Made by a program: the position numbers and the translations under genes
NCBI RefSeq assembly: GCF_029222705.1
Contig: NZ_JARGZF010000001.1
Span: 1,918,437-1,982,436, forward strand
DNA length: 64,000 nt
Direction: 5' to 3'
From: Knoellia sp. p5-6-4
GTDB taxonomy: Bacteria; Actinomycetota; Actinomycetes; Actinomycetales; Dermatophilaceae
In this document: in pieces, positions 31,800 to 40,838 of the stretch
How positions within the stretch are numbered: position 1 is the stretch's first letter
Layout: each line of letters opens with the position of its first letter
The notes under the pieces: generated by a model
The model's input: only the letters and a program-made list of their open reading frames with translations
Database searches by the model: none
Told to the model about the DNA's origin: nothing

Positions 31800-32441
31800 A
31801 TGACCGACCTCGCACCGATCCTTCCCCTCCATGCCGTCACGACCTACGAGTACGACACCGCCGAGGACGCGTGGTCGTGGTCGTCACCGGTCGCCGTCCT
31901 GCAGTACTCCCCGGACGGCCGGCCCCTGACGACCGAGCAGCTCCTGGCGTTCGTGCACCCGGACGACCGCGAGTCCACCCTCGGCCAGTTCCTCTCGCTG
32001 CTCCAGGACCACACGCCCTACTCGTGCATGTACCGCCTGGTCGACAGTGCGGGTCTCGTGCACCCCGTCGTCAACGTCGGGACCCCGGTGCACGACGGGC
32101 AGCGCCTGACCTCGCTGCGAGGGTTCGTCGTCGATCTCACCGCGCCGCTCGACCAGACGGCCCGCTCGGCCGTGGCTGCCGCGCTCCCGACGGGTGCAGT
32201 GGTCGACCAGGCGACTGGCGCACTCATGCTCGCCTTCGGCGTCGAGGCAGAGATCGGCAGACGGCTGCTGAGCGGCTACGCGACGCGGGCGGGACTGCCG
32301 GTGCACGGCCTCGCCGCCGACATCGTCGATGAGCTGGCATCCGTGCCGGTGACCGGCCCCGAGGTCGCCGAGGCCATCATCGACCTGCTCGAGCGCAGCG
32401 TCGCGCGGCAGGGCCCGCTGGAGGAGCCGACGATCGCCTAG
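31800..32441 (+). CDS. PAS-ANTAR RNA-binding antiterminator
   Basis: A 213-residue protein. Residues 15-120 form a PAS fold (SPDGRPLTTEQLLAFVHPDDRES, then YRLVDSAGLVHPVVNVG). Residues about 127-190 form an ANTAR domain (ATGALMLAFGVEAEIGRRLLSGYATRAG), the helical RNA-binding module that opens terminators by holding two small hexaloops. No histidine kinase is adjacent, so the PAS domain probably senses the signal itself. CCGAGGAGGAG is a strong ribosome site. Its TAG overlaps the TAG of the convergent phosphoesterase gene in a shared CTAG. Confidence 0.85.
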   Translation: MTDLAPILPLHAVTTYEYDTAEDAWSWSSPVAVLQYSPDGRPLTTEQLLAFVHPDDRESTLGQFLSLLQDHTPYSCMYRLVDSAGLVHPVVNVGTPVHDGQRLTSLRGFVVDLTAPLDQTARSAVAAALPTGAVVDQATGALMLAFGVEAEIGRRLLSGYATRAGLPVHGLAADIVDELASVPVTGPEVAEAIIDLLERSVARQGPLEEPTIA

Positions 32442-34072
32442 CCCGCGCCCTGGGCCTGGGCCCTCGGAGCTGCCGGCACCTGCTCGCGGGAGGTCCCCGA
32501 CAGCGAGGAGCACGTACGCGGCTGCTCGGCGCCCTCGCCGGTCTGGCCGGCCTGCTGGCCGCTCGCCGGTGCGGCGACGCGCTCGACGCGCGCGCCGTTG
32601 ACCAGGGTGACGTCGTCGTAGGCCGGGCGACCCTCGATGACGTTGCGGAACTGGTACCGCGTCAGCGAGGTCAGCTGGCAGTCCTGGCCGAAGATCGCGA
32701 TGTCGAAGGCGGACGGCTGCCCCGTCAGCTCCTCGCCCTCCGCGCCCTCGAGGAAGTGGCTGAACGGCCCGCCCCCGGTGAAGGTCCCGACCCCGATGAC
32801 GTTGTCCTCCAGGGAGTCGCTGTGCATGTGCCCGTGCACCAGGATGTCGGCCCGCTCCACGTCCTTGACGGCGCCGGGCTCGTGGGAGACGACCAGGTCC
32901 GGCTGCGGCCGGTCGGCGAAGGAGGCCTCGAACGCCTCGCGGGCCGGCACCTGCTTGGCGGCGTTGTTGCGGTTGTCGTCGCCGAACCAGCGGGGGTCGT
33001 TGAACCCGGCGATGCGGACGCCGCCCACCGCCAGCTCGGTGTAGGTGTCGCGGTCGGGTTGCAGCAGCACGACGTTCGGCACCCGGGCCAGGCGCTCGAG
33101 CAGGGCGTCGTCGCTGGCGGTGTTGGCGTCGTGGTTGCCCCGCACGAAGACGTAGGGGACCCCGAGGGACTCGATGCCCTTGAACAGCCCGACCGTCTCC
33201 CCCTCGGTCACGCTGCCGAAGTTGAGCAGGTCGCCGGCGTCGACGACGGCGTCGATCTGCTCCTCCTCGACGATGGCCTTCATCAGCGGGTACTGCTGCG
33301 CGCCGTGGATGTCGGACACCAGCAGGATCCGCGCAGCGACCGGCTCGTTCAGCGACTGCGGCGCGTACTTGTCCTGCAGCGCAGCGGACAGCGCCAGCAG
33401 GTTCTTCAGGTACGGCGTGGTCTGCTGTGCCCGCGTTTCCACCCCGTCCAGCAGGTCCGCGTTGCGCTGCACCGCGCCCAGGATGCCGGTCGTGCGGAAC
33501 GCGTCGAGGCGGTCCGGCTGGTAGGTCTGCCAGATGCTCACGCCCGTGAGGCCGCAGGCGAGCACCCAGCAGGCGCCGGCCACGCCCAGGAAGCGTGCCG
33601 ATGGACGACGACGCCGCCACACGGCATACCCACCCACGGCGAGGACCGCCACGAAGAGGGAGCCGGCAGCGAACCGGCTGCCCATGGCGATGCTGGCGTC
33701 CCTGGCGGCGTTGGTGAGCTCGAGCGGGCCCGGCTGCAGGGCCTTGATCGAGACCTTGGGCTGCGCCAGCAGGTCGGTGATGTTCGGCTTCACCTGCACC
33801 CCGGCGAGCACCCCCGGGGCCATGACCGGGCCGTCGAAGTCGAGGTTGATGTCGCCGAAGACCGTCGGAGCGTGCAGGCGGGAGACGTCTTCGGGGTTCA
33901 CCGACAGCCGCAGCTGTGCGCGGTAGTTGATCGTCTCGACCGTCGACGGGAAGAGGGTGGTGGCGGCGACGCCGCCGGCCACGCAGGCCGCGACCAGTGC
34001 CAGGGCAGCGAGCACCGCGCCGACCCACCGGGGTGGTCGCCGACGGCGCCCGGAGCTGCCTTGCGTGCTCAC
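32438..34072 (-). CDS. Membrane-anchored metallophosphoesterase
   Basis: A 544-residue protein. A basic N terminus and a first membrane helix (residues 16-40) are followed by an extracellular-type domain of about 110 residues (VETINYRAQLRLSVNPEDVSRLHAPTVFGDI). A second helix pair (about 150-200) precedes a calcineurin-like phosphoesterase domain with LLVSDIHG, DAGDLLNFG, VRGNHD and HGHMHSDS. All five canonical motif blocks are present. The GTG start at 34072 faces a HAD phosphatase gene only 43 bases away. The substrate is unknown; phospholipid or nucleotide phosphoesters are possible. Confidence 0.85.
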   Translation of the reverse strand: MSTQGSSGRRRRPPRWVGAVLAALALVAACVAGGVAATTLFPSTVETINYRAQLRLSVNPEDVSRLHAPTVFGDINLDFDGPVMAPGVLAGVQVKPNITDLLAQPKVSIKALQPGPLELTNAARDASIAMGSRFAAGSLFVAVLAVGGYAVWRRRRPSARFLGVAGACWVLACGLTGVSIWQTYQPDRLDAFRTTGILGAVQRNADLLDGVETRAQQTTPYLKNLLALSAALQDKYAPQSLNEPVAARILLVSDIHGAQQYPLMKAIVEEEQIDAVVDAGDLLNFGSVTEGETVGLFKGIESLGVPYVFVRGNHDANTASDDALLERLARVPNVVLLQPDRDTYTELAVGGVRIAGFNDPRWFGDDNRNNAAKQVPAREAFEASFADRPQPDLVVSHEPGAVKDVERADILVHGHMHSDSLEDNVIGVGTFTGGGPFSHFLEGAEGEELTGQPSAFDIAIFGQDCQLTSLTRYQFRNVIEGRPAYDDVTLVNGARVERVAAPASGQQAGQTGEGAEQPRTCSSLSGTSREQVPAAPRAQAQGAG

Positions 34073-34115
34073 CCGACCACCGTAACGACAAGTGCCCGTG
34101 CCTACCCTTCTCGGT

Positions 34116-34784
34116 ATGCCGTCACCGCTGGGCCCGCTGGACGGGCGCTCCTTCGCCGCCGTCGTCTTCGACATGGACGGCACGCTCATCGACTCGACGT
34201 CCGCGGTCGTGCGCAGCTGGGTTCGCTGGGCGCAGGAGCACGAGGTCGACCCGCGCCGCCTGCAGGGCTTCCACGGGGTGCCGGCCGCCGCCATCGTCGC
34301 CGAGCTGCTGCCGCATCACCGGCACGACGCCGCGGTGGCACGCATCACCGAGCTCGAGCTGGCCGACACCGACGGGATCGAGGTGCTGCCCGGGGCCGCC
34401 GAGGCGCTCGCGGCGCTGGCCCCCGACCACTCGGCCATCGCCACGTCGTGCACCGCTCCGCTGGCGGCAGCCCGCATCGAGGCGAGCGGGCTGGTGGCCC
34501 CGCGGGTGCTGGTGACGGCCGACGACGTCGAGCGCGGCAAGCCCCATCCCGACCCGTTCCTGCTCGCGGCGCAGCGCCTCGGCGTCGACCCGGCGCAGTG
34601 CCTCGTGGTCGAGGACGCACCGGGCGGTCTGGCCGCGGCGAGGGCGGCCGGCTGCGCCACCCTGGCCGTTATCACCACCACGGCGCGTGACGAGCTGGTG
34701 GGCGCCGCCGACGCGGTGGTCACCGACCTGAGCCACGTGGTCTTCACGCGCTCCGCCGTCGGCGTCCTCGTCTCGCCCGCCTGA
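34116..34784 (+). CDS. HAD-family sugar phosphatase-like hydrolase
   Basis: A 222-residue HAD hydrolase. Motif I is VVFDMDGTLIDS near residue 16, motif II is ATSCTAPLA, and motifs III and IV are GKPHPDPFLLA and VVEDAPGGLAAARAAG. The cap insertion after motif I places it with beta-phosphoglucomutase or glycerol/sugar-phosphate phosphatases. The start ATG lies inside a copy of the GTATGCCG octamer (34114-34121). An alternative GTG lies at 34092. With only 43 bases to the divergent gene and no ribosome site, the mRNA may be leaderless. Confidence 0.87.
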   Translation: MPSPLGPLDGRSFAAVVFDMDGTLIDSTSAVVRSWVRWAQEHEVDPRRLQGFHGVPAAAIVAELLPHHRHDAAVARITELELADTDGIEVLPGAAEALAALAPDHSAIATSCTAPLAAARIEASGLVAPRVLVTADDVERGKPHPDPFLLAAQRLGVDPAQCLVVEDAPGGLAAARAAGCATLAVITTTARDELVGAADAVVTDLSHVVFTRSAVGVLVSPA

Positions 34785-34862
34785 CCTCACCCCTCCCCGC
34801 CCTCCTCGCCGGTCTTTCCCGGCGTTTTCACATCGAACGGAATGCCGCGGCATACCTGCGTG

Positions 34863-34891
34863 TTATCGCCCACCTAACCAATGCTTATGAT
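34863..34891 (+). promoter_or_regulatory. Promoter of the amino-acid importer operon
   Basis: -35-like TTATCG (34863-34868), a 17-base spacer, -10 TATGAT (34886-34891). It is the best match to a vegetative promoter in this intergenic region. A near-perfect palindrome containing an octamer copy (34839-34856) lies just upstream. Confidence 0.55.
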
Positions 34892-34948
34892 TCGTTGAGG
34901 CGTGCGACCGCGCGCCGACGACGACGGAAGGTCGAGGGGTACACCACC

Positions 34949-35743
34949 ATGCGCACGAGGTTCACGCTGGCAGCACTGGTCACGGCACTGGCGGTGCTGC
35001 TGACGGCCTGCGGGGGAGGTGGCTCGGAGGAGTCGTCGGACCTGGCGCGGGTCAAGGAGGCCGGGGTGCTCAAGGTCGGCACCGAGGGCACCTACGCGCC
35101 CTTCAGCTACCACGACCCCAAGACCAACGACCTCGTCGGCTACGACGTCGAGGTCATCGCCGCGGTCGCCAAGAAGCTCGGCGTGAAGGTCGAGTACGTC
35201 GAGACGCCCTGGGACGCCATCTTCGCCGGCCTGACCTCGCAGCGCTTCGACGTGGTGGCCAACCAGGTCACGCGCAACCCCGAGCGCGAGGGGCTCTACG
35301 GGCTCTCCGACACCTACACGGTCTCCGAGGGCGTCGTTGCCACCCGCGCCGATGACTCCTCGATCACCTCGCTCGCCGACCTCAAGGGCAAGAAGTCGGC
35401 CCAGAGCCTGACCAGCAACTGGGCCCAGGTGGCCAAGGAGGCCGGCGCCGACGTCGAGTCCGTCGAGGGCTTCACCCAGGCCATCACCCTGCTCAAGCAG
35501 AAGCGCGTCGAGGCCACCGTCAACGACAACTTGGCCGTGCTCGACTACCAGAAGTCCACCGGCGACACCTCCGTGAAGATCGCCGCCAAGACCGGTGACA
35601 TCTCCGAGCAGGTCGTCGCGACCCGCAAGGACTCCGACCTCGTCGCCGCCATCAACAAGGCGCTCGCGGACCTCAAGGCTGACGGCACCCTGAAGACCAT
35701 CTCGGAGAAGTACTTCCAGGCTGACGTCTCCGTGAAGCAGTAG
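34949..35743 (+). CDS. Polar amino-acid (cystine-type) binding lipoprotein
   Basis: A 264-residue family 3 solute-binding protein with a lipoprotein signal (LTACGGGG, lipobox Cys near residue 21). The ligand fold begins [16 protein letters not shown], with [52 protein letters not shown] and the WDAIFAGL region resemble TcyA/FliY cystine binders, so L-cystine is the best guess. The permease and ATPase follow directly. Confidence 0.88.
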   Translation: MRTRFTLAALVTALAVLLTACGGGGSEESSDLARVKEAGVLKVGTEGTYAPFSYHDPKTNDLVGYDVEVIAAVAKKLGVKVEYVETPWDAIFAGLTSQRFDVVANQVTRNPEREGLYGLSDTYTVSEGVVATRADDSSITSLADLKGKKSAQSLTSNWAQVAKEAGADVESVEGFTQAITLLKQKRVEATVNDNLAVLDYQKSTGDTSVKIAAKTGDISEQVVATRKDSDLVAAINKALADLKADGTLKTISEKYFQADVSVKQ

Positions 35744-35746
35744 CCC

Positions 35747-36415
35747 GTGGACGAGCAGACCGTCGAGCTGGTCCTCGACAGCCTGTGGCCGTTGCTCAAG
35801 GGCACCGTCACCGGGACGATCCCGCTGACGGCGATCAGCTTCGTGCTCGGGCTCGGCGTCGCCCTCGTGGTGGCCCTCATGCGGCTCTCGCCGGTGCGGG
35901 CTGTCTCGGGGGCGGCGAGGGCCTACATCTCGCTCATCCGCGGCACGCCCCTGCTGCTGCAGCTGTTCATCATCTACTACGGCCTCCCGGCGATGGGGGT
36001 CCGCTTCGACCCGTTCCCGGCGGCCGTGATCGCGTTCACCCTCAACGTCGGCGGGTATGCCGCGGAGGTCATCCGGTCCGCGATCCTCGCCGTGCCGAAG
36101 GGGCAGTGGGAGGCGGCGTCGACGGTGGGCATGAACTACGTGACCACCCTGCGCCGGGTGGTGCTGCCCCAGGCGACCCGCACAGCGATCCCGCCGCTGT
36201 CGAACACCCTCATCTCCCTCGTGAAGGACACCTCGCTCGCCTCGACCATCCAGGTGACCGAGCTGCTGCGGGTGGCCCAGGAGCAGGCGGCCCCGACCTA
36301 CCAGTTCTTCGCGATGTACAGCGTGGCCGCGGTCTACTACTGGGTGATCTGCCTCGGCCTCTCCGCCCTGCAGTCCCGCCTCGAGGAACGACAGAACAGG
36401 TACGTGGCGCGATGA
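35747..36415 (+). CDS. Polar amino-acid ABC permease
   Basis: A 222-residue HisM-type permease. It has five or so membrane segments, [20 protein letters not shown] near residue 64, and the EAA loop [25 protein letters not shown] near residue 124. The GTG start is 4 bases after the binding-protein stop. It is coupled to the ATPase by an ATGA overlap. A single permease type implies a homodimer, as in cystine importers. Confidence 0.9.
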   Translation: MDEQTVELVLDSLWPLLKGTVTGTIPLTAISFVLGLGVALVVALMRLSPVRAVSGAARAYISLIRGTPLLLQLFIIYYGLPAMGVRFDPFPAAVIAFTLNVGGYAAEVIRSAILAVPKGQWEAASTVGMNYVTTLRRVVLPQATRTAIPPLSNTLISLVKDTSLASTIQVTELLRVAQEQAAPTYQFFAMYSVAAVYYWVICLGLSALQSRLEERQNRYVAR

Positions 36416-37218
36416 CCGACCCCACCCACCCCGCCCCGGTGCATGAGACACCCGGCCACCCGCTGCTGTCGGTGCAGCACCTGGCGAAGTCCTTCGGCGA
36501 CCACCAGGTGCTCACAGCGATCGACTTCGAGGTGCACGCCGGGTCGGTGACCGTGCTCATCGGCCCGTCGGGGTCGGGCAAGACCACCGTGCTGCGCTCG
36601 CTCAACACGTTGGAGATCCCCGACCGCGGCACGGTGCGCATCGACGACGTCGAGGTCGACTTCTCCGGCTCGGACGCCGAGCCGGTCGGCAAGAAGCAAC
36701 TGGCCGCGCTGCGGTCGCAGAGCGGCATGGTGTTCCAGGCGCACAACCTGTTCCCGCACATGACGGTGCTGCAGAACGTCATCGAGGGACCGACCGTCGT
36801 CCAGCGACGACCGCGGGCCGAAGCCGTGGCCGAGGCCCGGCGCCTGCTCGAGGTGGTGGGGCTCGCCGAGAAGGCCGAGCAGTACCCCTACCAGCTCTCC
36901 GGCGGCCAGCAGCAGCGGGTCGGCATCGCCCGGGCGCTCGCCCTGCGACCCAAGCTGATGCTCTTCGACGAGCCGACCTCGGCGCTCGACCCCGAGCTGG
37001 TAGGCGAGGTGCTGCACGTCATGAAGGACCTCGCCTCGCAGGGCTGGACGATGGTCGTGGTCACGCACGAGATCCGGTTCGCCCAGCAGGTCGCCGACCA
37101 GGTGCTCTTCATGGACGGTGGCGTCATCGTCGAGCGCGGCACGCCGGCGGAGGTGCTGACCCGGCCGCGCACCGACCGCGCGAAGCAGTTCCTGCACCGC
37201 ATCCTCGACCCGCTCTGA
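36412..37218 (+). CDS. Polar amino-acid ABC ATPase
   Basis: A 268-residue ATPase of the GlnQ/HisP/TcyC class: Walker [10 protein letters not shown] near residue 51, Q-loop [17 protein letters not shown], signature LSGGQQQR, Walker [20 protein letters not shown], and switch [18 protein letters not shown] differs slightly from the usual FQQFNLFPH and is frequent in cystine-type ATPases. It completes the three-gene importer and is followed by a hairpin. Confidence 0.92.
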   Translation: MTDPTHPAPVHETPGHPLLSVQHLAKSFGDHQVLTAIDFEVHAGSVTVLIGPSGSGKTTVLRSLNTLEIPDRGTVRIDDVEVDFSGSDAEPVGKKQLAALRSQSGMVFQAHNLFPHMTVLQNVIEGPTVVQRRPRAEAVAEARRLLEVVGLAEKAEQYPYQLSGGQQQRVGIARALALRPKLMLFDEPTSALDPELVGEVLHVMKDLASQGWTMVVVTHEIRFAQQVADQVLFMDGGVIVERGTPAEVLTRPRTDRAKQFLHRILDPL

Positions 37219-37230
37219 GGGAGTCATCCG

Positions 37231-37283
37231 CCGGTTCGGCGGTATTCCCGCGCTCGAGAGCGCGCGGCAATACCCCGAACCGG
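37231..37283 (+). terminator. Terminator hairpin after the amino-acid importer
   Basis: CCGGTTCGG (37231-37239) pairs with CCGAACCGG (37275-37283). The inner arms (GGTATT.CCCGCGCTC with its imperfect complement) extend the stem across a GAGA loop. Confidence 0.65.
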
Positions 37284-37311
37284 GGAGGGGTGGGGGCCCT
37301 AGGGTCGGCAC

Positions 37312-38961
37312 ATGGACGCCGATGTCATCGTCGTGGGAGCCGGCCTGGCCGGCCTGGTGGCCGCCGCTGAGATCGCTGAGGCCGGCCGACGGGTGGTGGT
37401 GCTCGACCAGGAGAGCCCGGCCAACCTCGGCGGGCAGGCGCACTGGTCGTTCGGCGGGCTCTTCCTGGTCGACAGCCCCGAGCAGCGCCGGATGGGCATC
37501 CACGACTCGGTCGACCTCGCCCTGCAGGACTGGATGGGCAGCGCCGGGTTCGACCGGCCGGAGGACCACTGGCCCCGGCAGTGGGCCGAGGCCTACGTCG
37601 ACTTCGCGGCCGGCGAGAAACGGCCGTGGCTGCACGCGCAGGGCATGCGCTTCTTCCCGGTCGTCGGCTGGGCCGAGCGCGGTGACGGCAGCGCCAGCGG
37701 CCACGGCAACTCGGTGCCGCGCTTCCACATCGCCTGGGGCACCGGCCCCGGGGTGCTCGAGCCGTTCCTGCGCCGGGTGCAGGCGGCCCGGGCGGCAGGG
37801 CGCCTCGAGCTGCGCTTCCGCCACCGCGTCGACGAGCTCGTGGTCGAGGGTGGCGTCGTCACCGGGGTGCGGGGAGCGGTCCTCGCTCGGGACGACGCCC
37901 CGCGCGGCCGGCCGACGAGCCGCGACGTGACGTCCGCATTCGACCTCACGGCCCAGGCGGTGCTGGTCAGCTCCGGCGGCATCGGCGGCAACCACGACCT
38001 CGTGCGCGCCAACTGGCCCGAGCGGCTCGGGACCCCGCCCGATCGGATGATCACCGGCGTCCCGGCCCACGTCGACGGACGCATGATGCAGGTCGCCCAG
38101 GACGCCGGGGGCCGGGTCATCAACCCCGACCGCATGTGGCACTACGTCGAGGGCATCCACAACTGGGAACCGGTCTGGCCGCAGCATGCCATCCGCATCC
38201 TCCCCGGCCCGAGCTCGCTGTGGTTCGACGCGCTCGGCAACCGGCTGCCGCCGCCGCTGTTCCCCGGCTTCGACACCCTCGGCACGCTGGCCCACCTGAG
38301 GAAGACCGGCCACGACCACTCGTGGTTCATCCTCACCCACACGATCATCGGCAAGGAGTTCGCGCTCTCCGGCTCGGAGCAGAACCCCGACCTGACCGGG
38401 AAGTCGGTGCGCGACGTGCTCGGCCGCGCGACCTCTGACATGCCGGCGCCAGTGCGCGCGTTCCTCGACAAGGGCGAGGACTTCGTCCAGGCCGACACGA
38501 TCGGCGAGCTGGTCGAAAAGATGAATGCCCTCACCCCCGAGCCGCTGCTCGACGCCGCGCACGTCGAGCGCCAGGTCCTCGAGCGCGACCGCCAGCTCGA
38601 CAACGCGTTCGGCAAGGACGCGCAGGTGACGGCCATCCGCGGCGCCCGGGCCTACCGCGGCGACAAGCTGATCCGCACGGCGAGCCCGCACCGCATCCTC
38701 GACGCCAAGGCCGGGCCGCTCATCGCCGTGCGCCTGTCCGTGCTGACCCGCAAGACCCTCGGCGGACTCGAGACCGACCTCACCGGGCGGGTGCTCGGCC
38801 ACGACGGCCAGCCCGTGCAGGGCCTGTATGCCGCGGGCGAGGCCGCCGGGTTCGGCGGCGGTGGCCTGCACGGCTACCGCTCGCTCGAGGGCACCTTCCT
38901 CGGTGGCTGCATCTTCTCCGGACGCACCGCCGGGCGAGCCCTGGCCGCGGCGACTGCCTGA
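37312..38961 (+). CDS. FAD-binding dehydrogenase (Rv0785-like, 3-ketosteroid dehydrogenase superfamily)
   Basis: A 549-residue flavoprotein. The N-terminal Rossmann motif is VIVVGAGLAGLVAAAEIAEAGRRVVVLDQE. The C-terminal FAD segment is GLYAAGEAAGFGGGGLHGYRSLEGTFLGGCIFSGRTAG. The middle has LVSSGGIGGNHDLVRANWP and WFILTHTIIGKEFALSGSEQNPDL, typical of the Rv0785 group annotated as FAD-binding dehydrogenases related to fumarate reductase and KstD. The natural substrate is unknown. It is a single gene between two terminators. Confidence 0.83.
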   Translation: MDADVIVVGAGLAGLVAAAEIAEAGRRVVVLDQESPANLGGQAHWSFGGLFLVDSPEQRRMGIHDSVDLALQDWMGSAGFDRPEDHWPRQWAEAYVDFAAGEKRPWLHAQGMRFFPVVGWAERGDGSASGHGNSVPRFHIAWGTGPGVLEPFLRRVQAARAAGRLELRFRHRVDELVVEGGVVTGVRGAVLARDDAPRGRPTSRDVTSAFDLTAQAVLVSSGGIGGNHDLVRANWPERLGTPPDRMITGVPAHVDGRMMQVAQDAGGRVINPDRMWHYVEGIHNWEPVWPQHAIRILPGPSSLWFDALGNRLPPPLFPGFDTLGTLAHLRKTGHDHSWFILTHTIIGKEFALSGSEQNPDLTGKSVRDVLGRATSDMPAPVRAFLDKGEDFVQADTIGELVEKMNALTPEPLLDAAHVERQVLERDRQLDNAFGKDAQVTAIRGARAYRGDKLIRTASPHRILDAKAGPLIAVRLSVLTRKTLGGLETDLTGRVLGHDGQPVQGLYAAGEAAGFGGGGLHGYRSLEGTFLGGCIFSGRTAGRALAAATA

Positions 38962-38996
38962 CCCCGACGGGGTCGGACGGGCTTCACCCGACAAGG

Positions 38997-39058
38997 AGAC
39001 CCTTCCCCCGACGTGCCACCTCGGGGGAAGGGTCTCTTTATCGGGTCACCCGATAAAG
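38997..39058. terminator. Back-to-back terminator hairpins
   Basis: First hairpin: AGACCCTTCCCCCGA (38997-39011) with TCGGGGGAAGGGTCT (39021-39035), followed by CTTTAT. Second: CTTTATCGGGT (39036-39046) with ACCCGATAAAG (39048-39058). They serve the FAD dehydrogenase gene and the convergent DUF885 gene. Confidence 0.85.
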
Positions 39059-39073
39059 GTGCAGGTCACGGGG

Positions 39074-40750
39074 TCAGGGCAGGCGGGCCTTGACGATGTC
39101 GTCGAGCACGGCGAGCGGCACGCTTCCCGAGTCGAGCACCGCGTTGTGGAACTGCGCCACGTCGAATGCCGCACCTTGGCGCTCCTGCGCCTCCCGCCGG
39201 ATCCGCAGGATCTCCAGGCGCCCGACCATGTAGCCGCACGCCTGGCCCGGCAGCACGGCATACCGGTTGACCTCGGCCGTCACGCTCGCCAGCGACAGCG
39301 GGCTGTTGGCCACCATGTAGTCGATGGCGCGCTGGCGGCTCCAGCCGAGGGCGTGCAGGCCGGTGTCGACGACGAGGCGGCAGGCCCGCATGGAGTCCAT
39401 GGTGAGCATGCCGAGCCGGTCGAGCGGGGTGGAGTAGAGGCCCATCTCATCGGCGAGGCGCTCGGTGTAGAGGCCCCAGCCCTCGGCGTAGGCGTTGAAG
39501 ACCGTGTGGCGGCGCAGGGCCGGCAGGTCGGTGAGCTCGGAGGCGATGGCGAGCTGGAGGTGGTGGCCCGGGATGCCCTCGTGGTAGCTGAGGGCCTCGA
39601 TCTCGAACCGTCCCCAGGCGCTCGGGTCGGACGTGTTGACGTAGAAGACGCCGCCGCGTGAGCCGTCCTCCGCAGGCGGGTAGTAGAAGCCGAGCGCTCC
39701 CTGGTCGGTCGTCCTGATCGCGCAGTCGGCCTGGGGGAGCCGGTCGAACCACGCCGGCATCGCCTCCCTCGCCCGCGCGAAGGCCGTCTCGCAGGCGGAC
39801 AAGATCTCGGCGGCGTCGTCGTGGCGCAGGGCGGGGTCGGTGCGCAGCCGGTCGTAGAGGGACTCGAGGTCGTCGGTGCCGAACAGCTCCTTCCCGAGCC
39901 GGCGGTACTCCTCCTCGAGCTTCGCGACCTGCTCGAGCCCGAGCTCGTGGATCTGCTCGGCCGCCAAGGTGGTGGTCGTGTTGGCGACGAGCGCGGTCGC
40001 GTAGGCCTGCTCGCCGTCGGGAAGCCACCCCAGTCCGCAACGCTCGTCGGGGCGCACGTGCGGGGTCACCTCGTCGGCGAGCACGTCGCGGAACTCCTGC
40101 AGCCCCGGACGCACCGAGGTCTCGATCGCCTCCTGGAGCCGCTGGCGCCACGCGTCGACGTCGAGGCCCTCGGGTGGGGGCGAGGTCTGCAGCAGCGGGT
40201 CGTCGCTGATCGGCCTGGCCAGCCACGTGTCGAGCTGCGGCACGGTCGCGGCCACCGCGAAGGCTGCCGGGGTGCGACCCGAGGCCACGCCCTCGCGGTG
40301 TCGCTGGGCGACGTCACGCAGGTGCTGCCCGATGCCGTGGAACTTGGCCACCATCGCCTCGGCCACCTCGACGGTCGGCATCCCGAGGTTCGACACCGTG
40401 ATGGGCGCGTCGACCTGGATGCCGAAGACCGGGTTGACGGCGAACGCGCCGAACCGGCACTCGCCGAGGTCGGCCCCGCTGGTCGCCTGGAACTCGACGA
40501 CGGCCCGGGTGACGCGGTCCTGCAGCGAGAGGTCGTCGTCTCTGAGGGCGCCGGCACGGGCCGCGAACTCGCGGGACCGCGCGATCTCCGCGTCCTCCGC
40601 GGCCCGGCTCGCGTCCTCGTAGCGGTCGGCGAAGCGGTAGTCGCCGAGCATGTGGGCCCACGACGGGCTCACCGACATGGTGTGCTCGTGGTAGTCCTCG
40701 GCCAGCTGCCTCACGTCGTCGCTCATGCGGGTGCCCACCTCGTCGCTCAT
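39074..40750 (-). CDS. DUF885-family zinc metallopeptidase-like protein
   Basis: A 558-residue soluble protein. The DUF885 zinc motif is YHEGIPGHHLQLA (an HExxxHH-type variant) near residue 394, followed by FNAYAEGWGLYTERLADEMG near residue 425, which supplies the downstream Glu. VLPGQACGYMVGRLEI near the C terminus is also conserved. The family is thought to be metallo-carboxypeptidases, but few members have been tested. Two in-frame ATGs, 40750 and 40726, begin near-duplicate segments (MSDEVGTR, MSDDVRQ). The downstream one may be the original start. No signal peptide is visible. Confidence 0.85.
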   Translation of the reverse strand: MSDEVGTRMSDDVRQLAEDYHEHTMSVSPSWAHMLGDYRFADRYEDASRAAEDAEIARSREFAARAGALRDDDLSLQDRVTRAVVEFQATSGADLGECRFGAFAVNPVFGIQVDAPITVSNLGMPTVEVAEAMVAKFHGIGQHLRDVAQRHREGVASGRTPAAFAVAATVPQLDTWLARPISDDPLLQTSPPPEGLDVDAWRQRLQEAIETSVRPGLQEFRDVLADEVTPHVRPDERCGLGWLPDGEQAYATALVANTTTTLAAEQIHELGLEQVAKLEEEYRRLGKELFGTDDLESLYDRLRTDPALRHDDAAEILSACETAFARAREAMPAWFDRLPQADCAIRTTDQGALGFYYPPAEDGSRGGVFYVNTSDPSAWGRFEIEALSYHEGIPGHHLQLAIASELTDLPALRRHTVFNAYAEGWGLYTERLADEMGLYSTPLDRLGMLTMDSMRACRLVVDTGLHALGWSRQRAIDYMVANSPLSLASVTAEVNRYAVLPGQACGYMVGRLEILRIRREAQERQGAAFDVAQFHNAVLDSGSVPLAVLDDIVKARLP

Positions 40751-40796
40751 GGGGGCGAACGCTACCGGGGCGCCTCGACGGTGCGGCGGCGCTTTT

Positions 40797-40829
40797 CGGT
40801 ATGCCGCGGTGCGGCGTCGCGGCATACCG
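40797..40829 (-). terminator. Hairpin made of two inverted GTATGCCG octamers
   Basis: CGGTATGCCGC (40797-40807) and GCGGCATACCG (40819-40829): perfect 11-bp arms, 11-base loop. It lies 10 bases past the stop of the upstream minus-strand gene, so it probably terminates that transcript. Each arm contains one copy of the octamer found throughout the window. Confidence 0.7.
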
Positions 40830-40838
40830 CCTGCCAGG

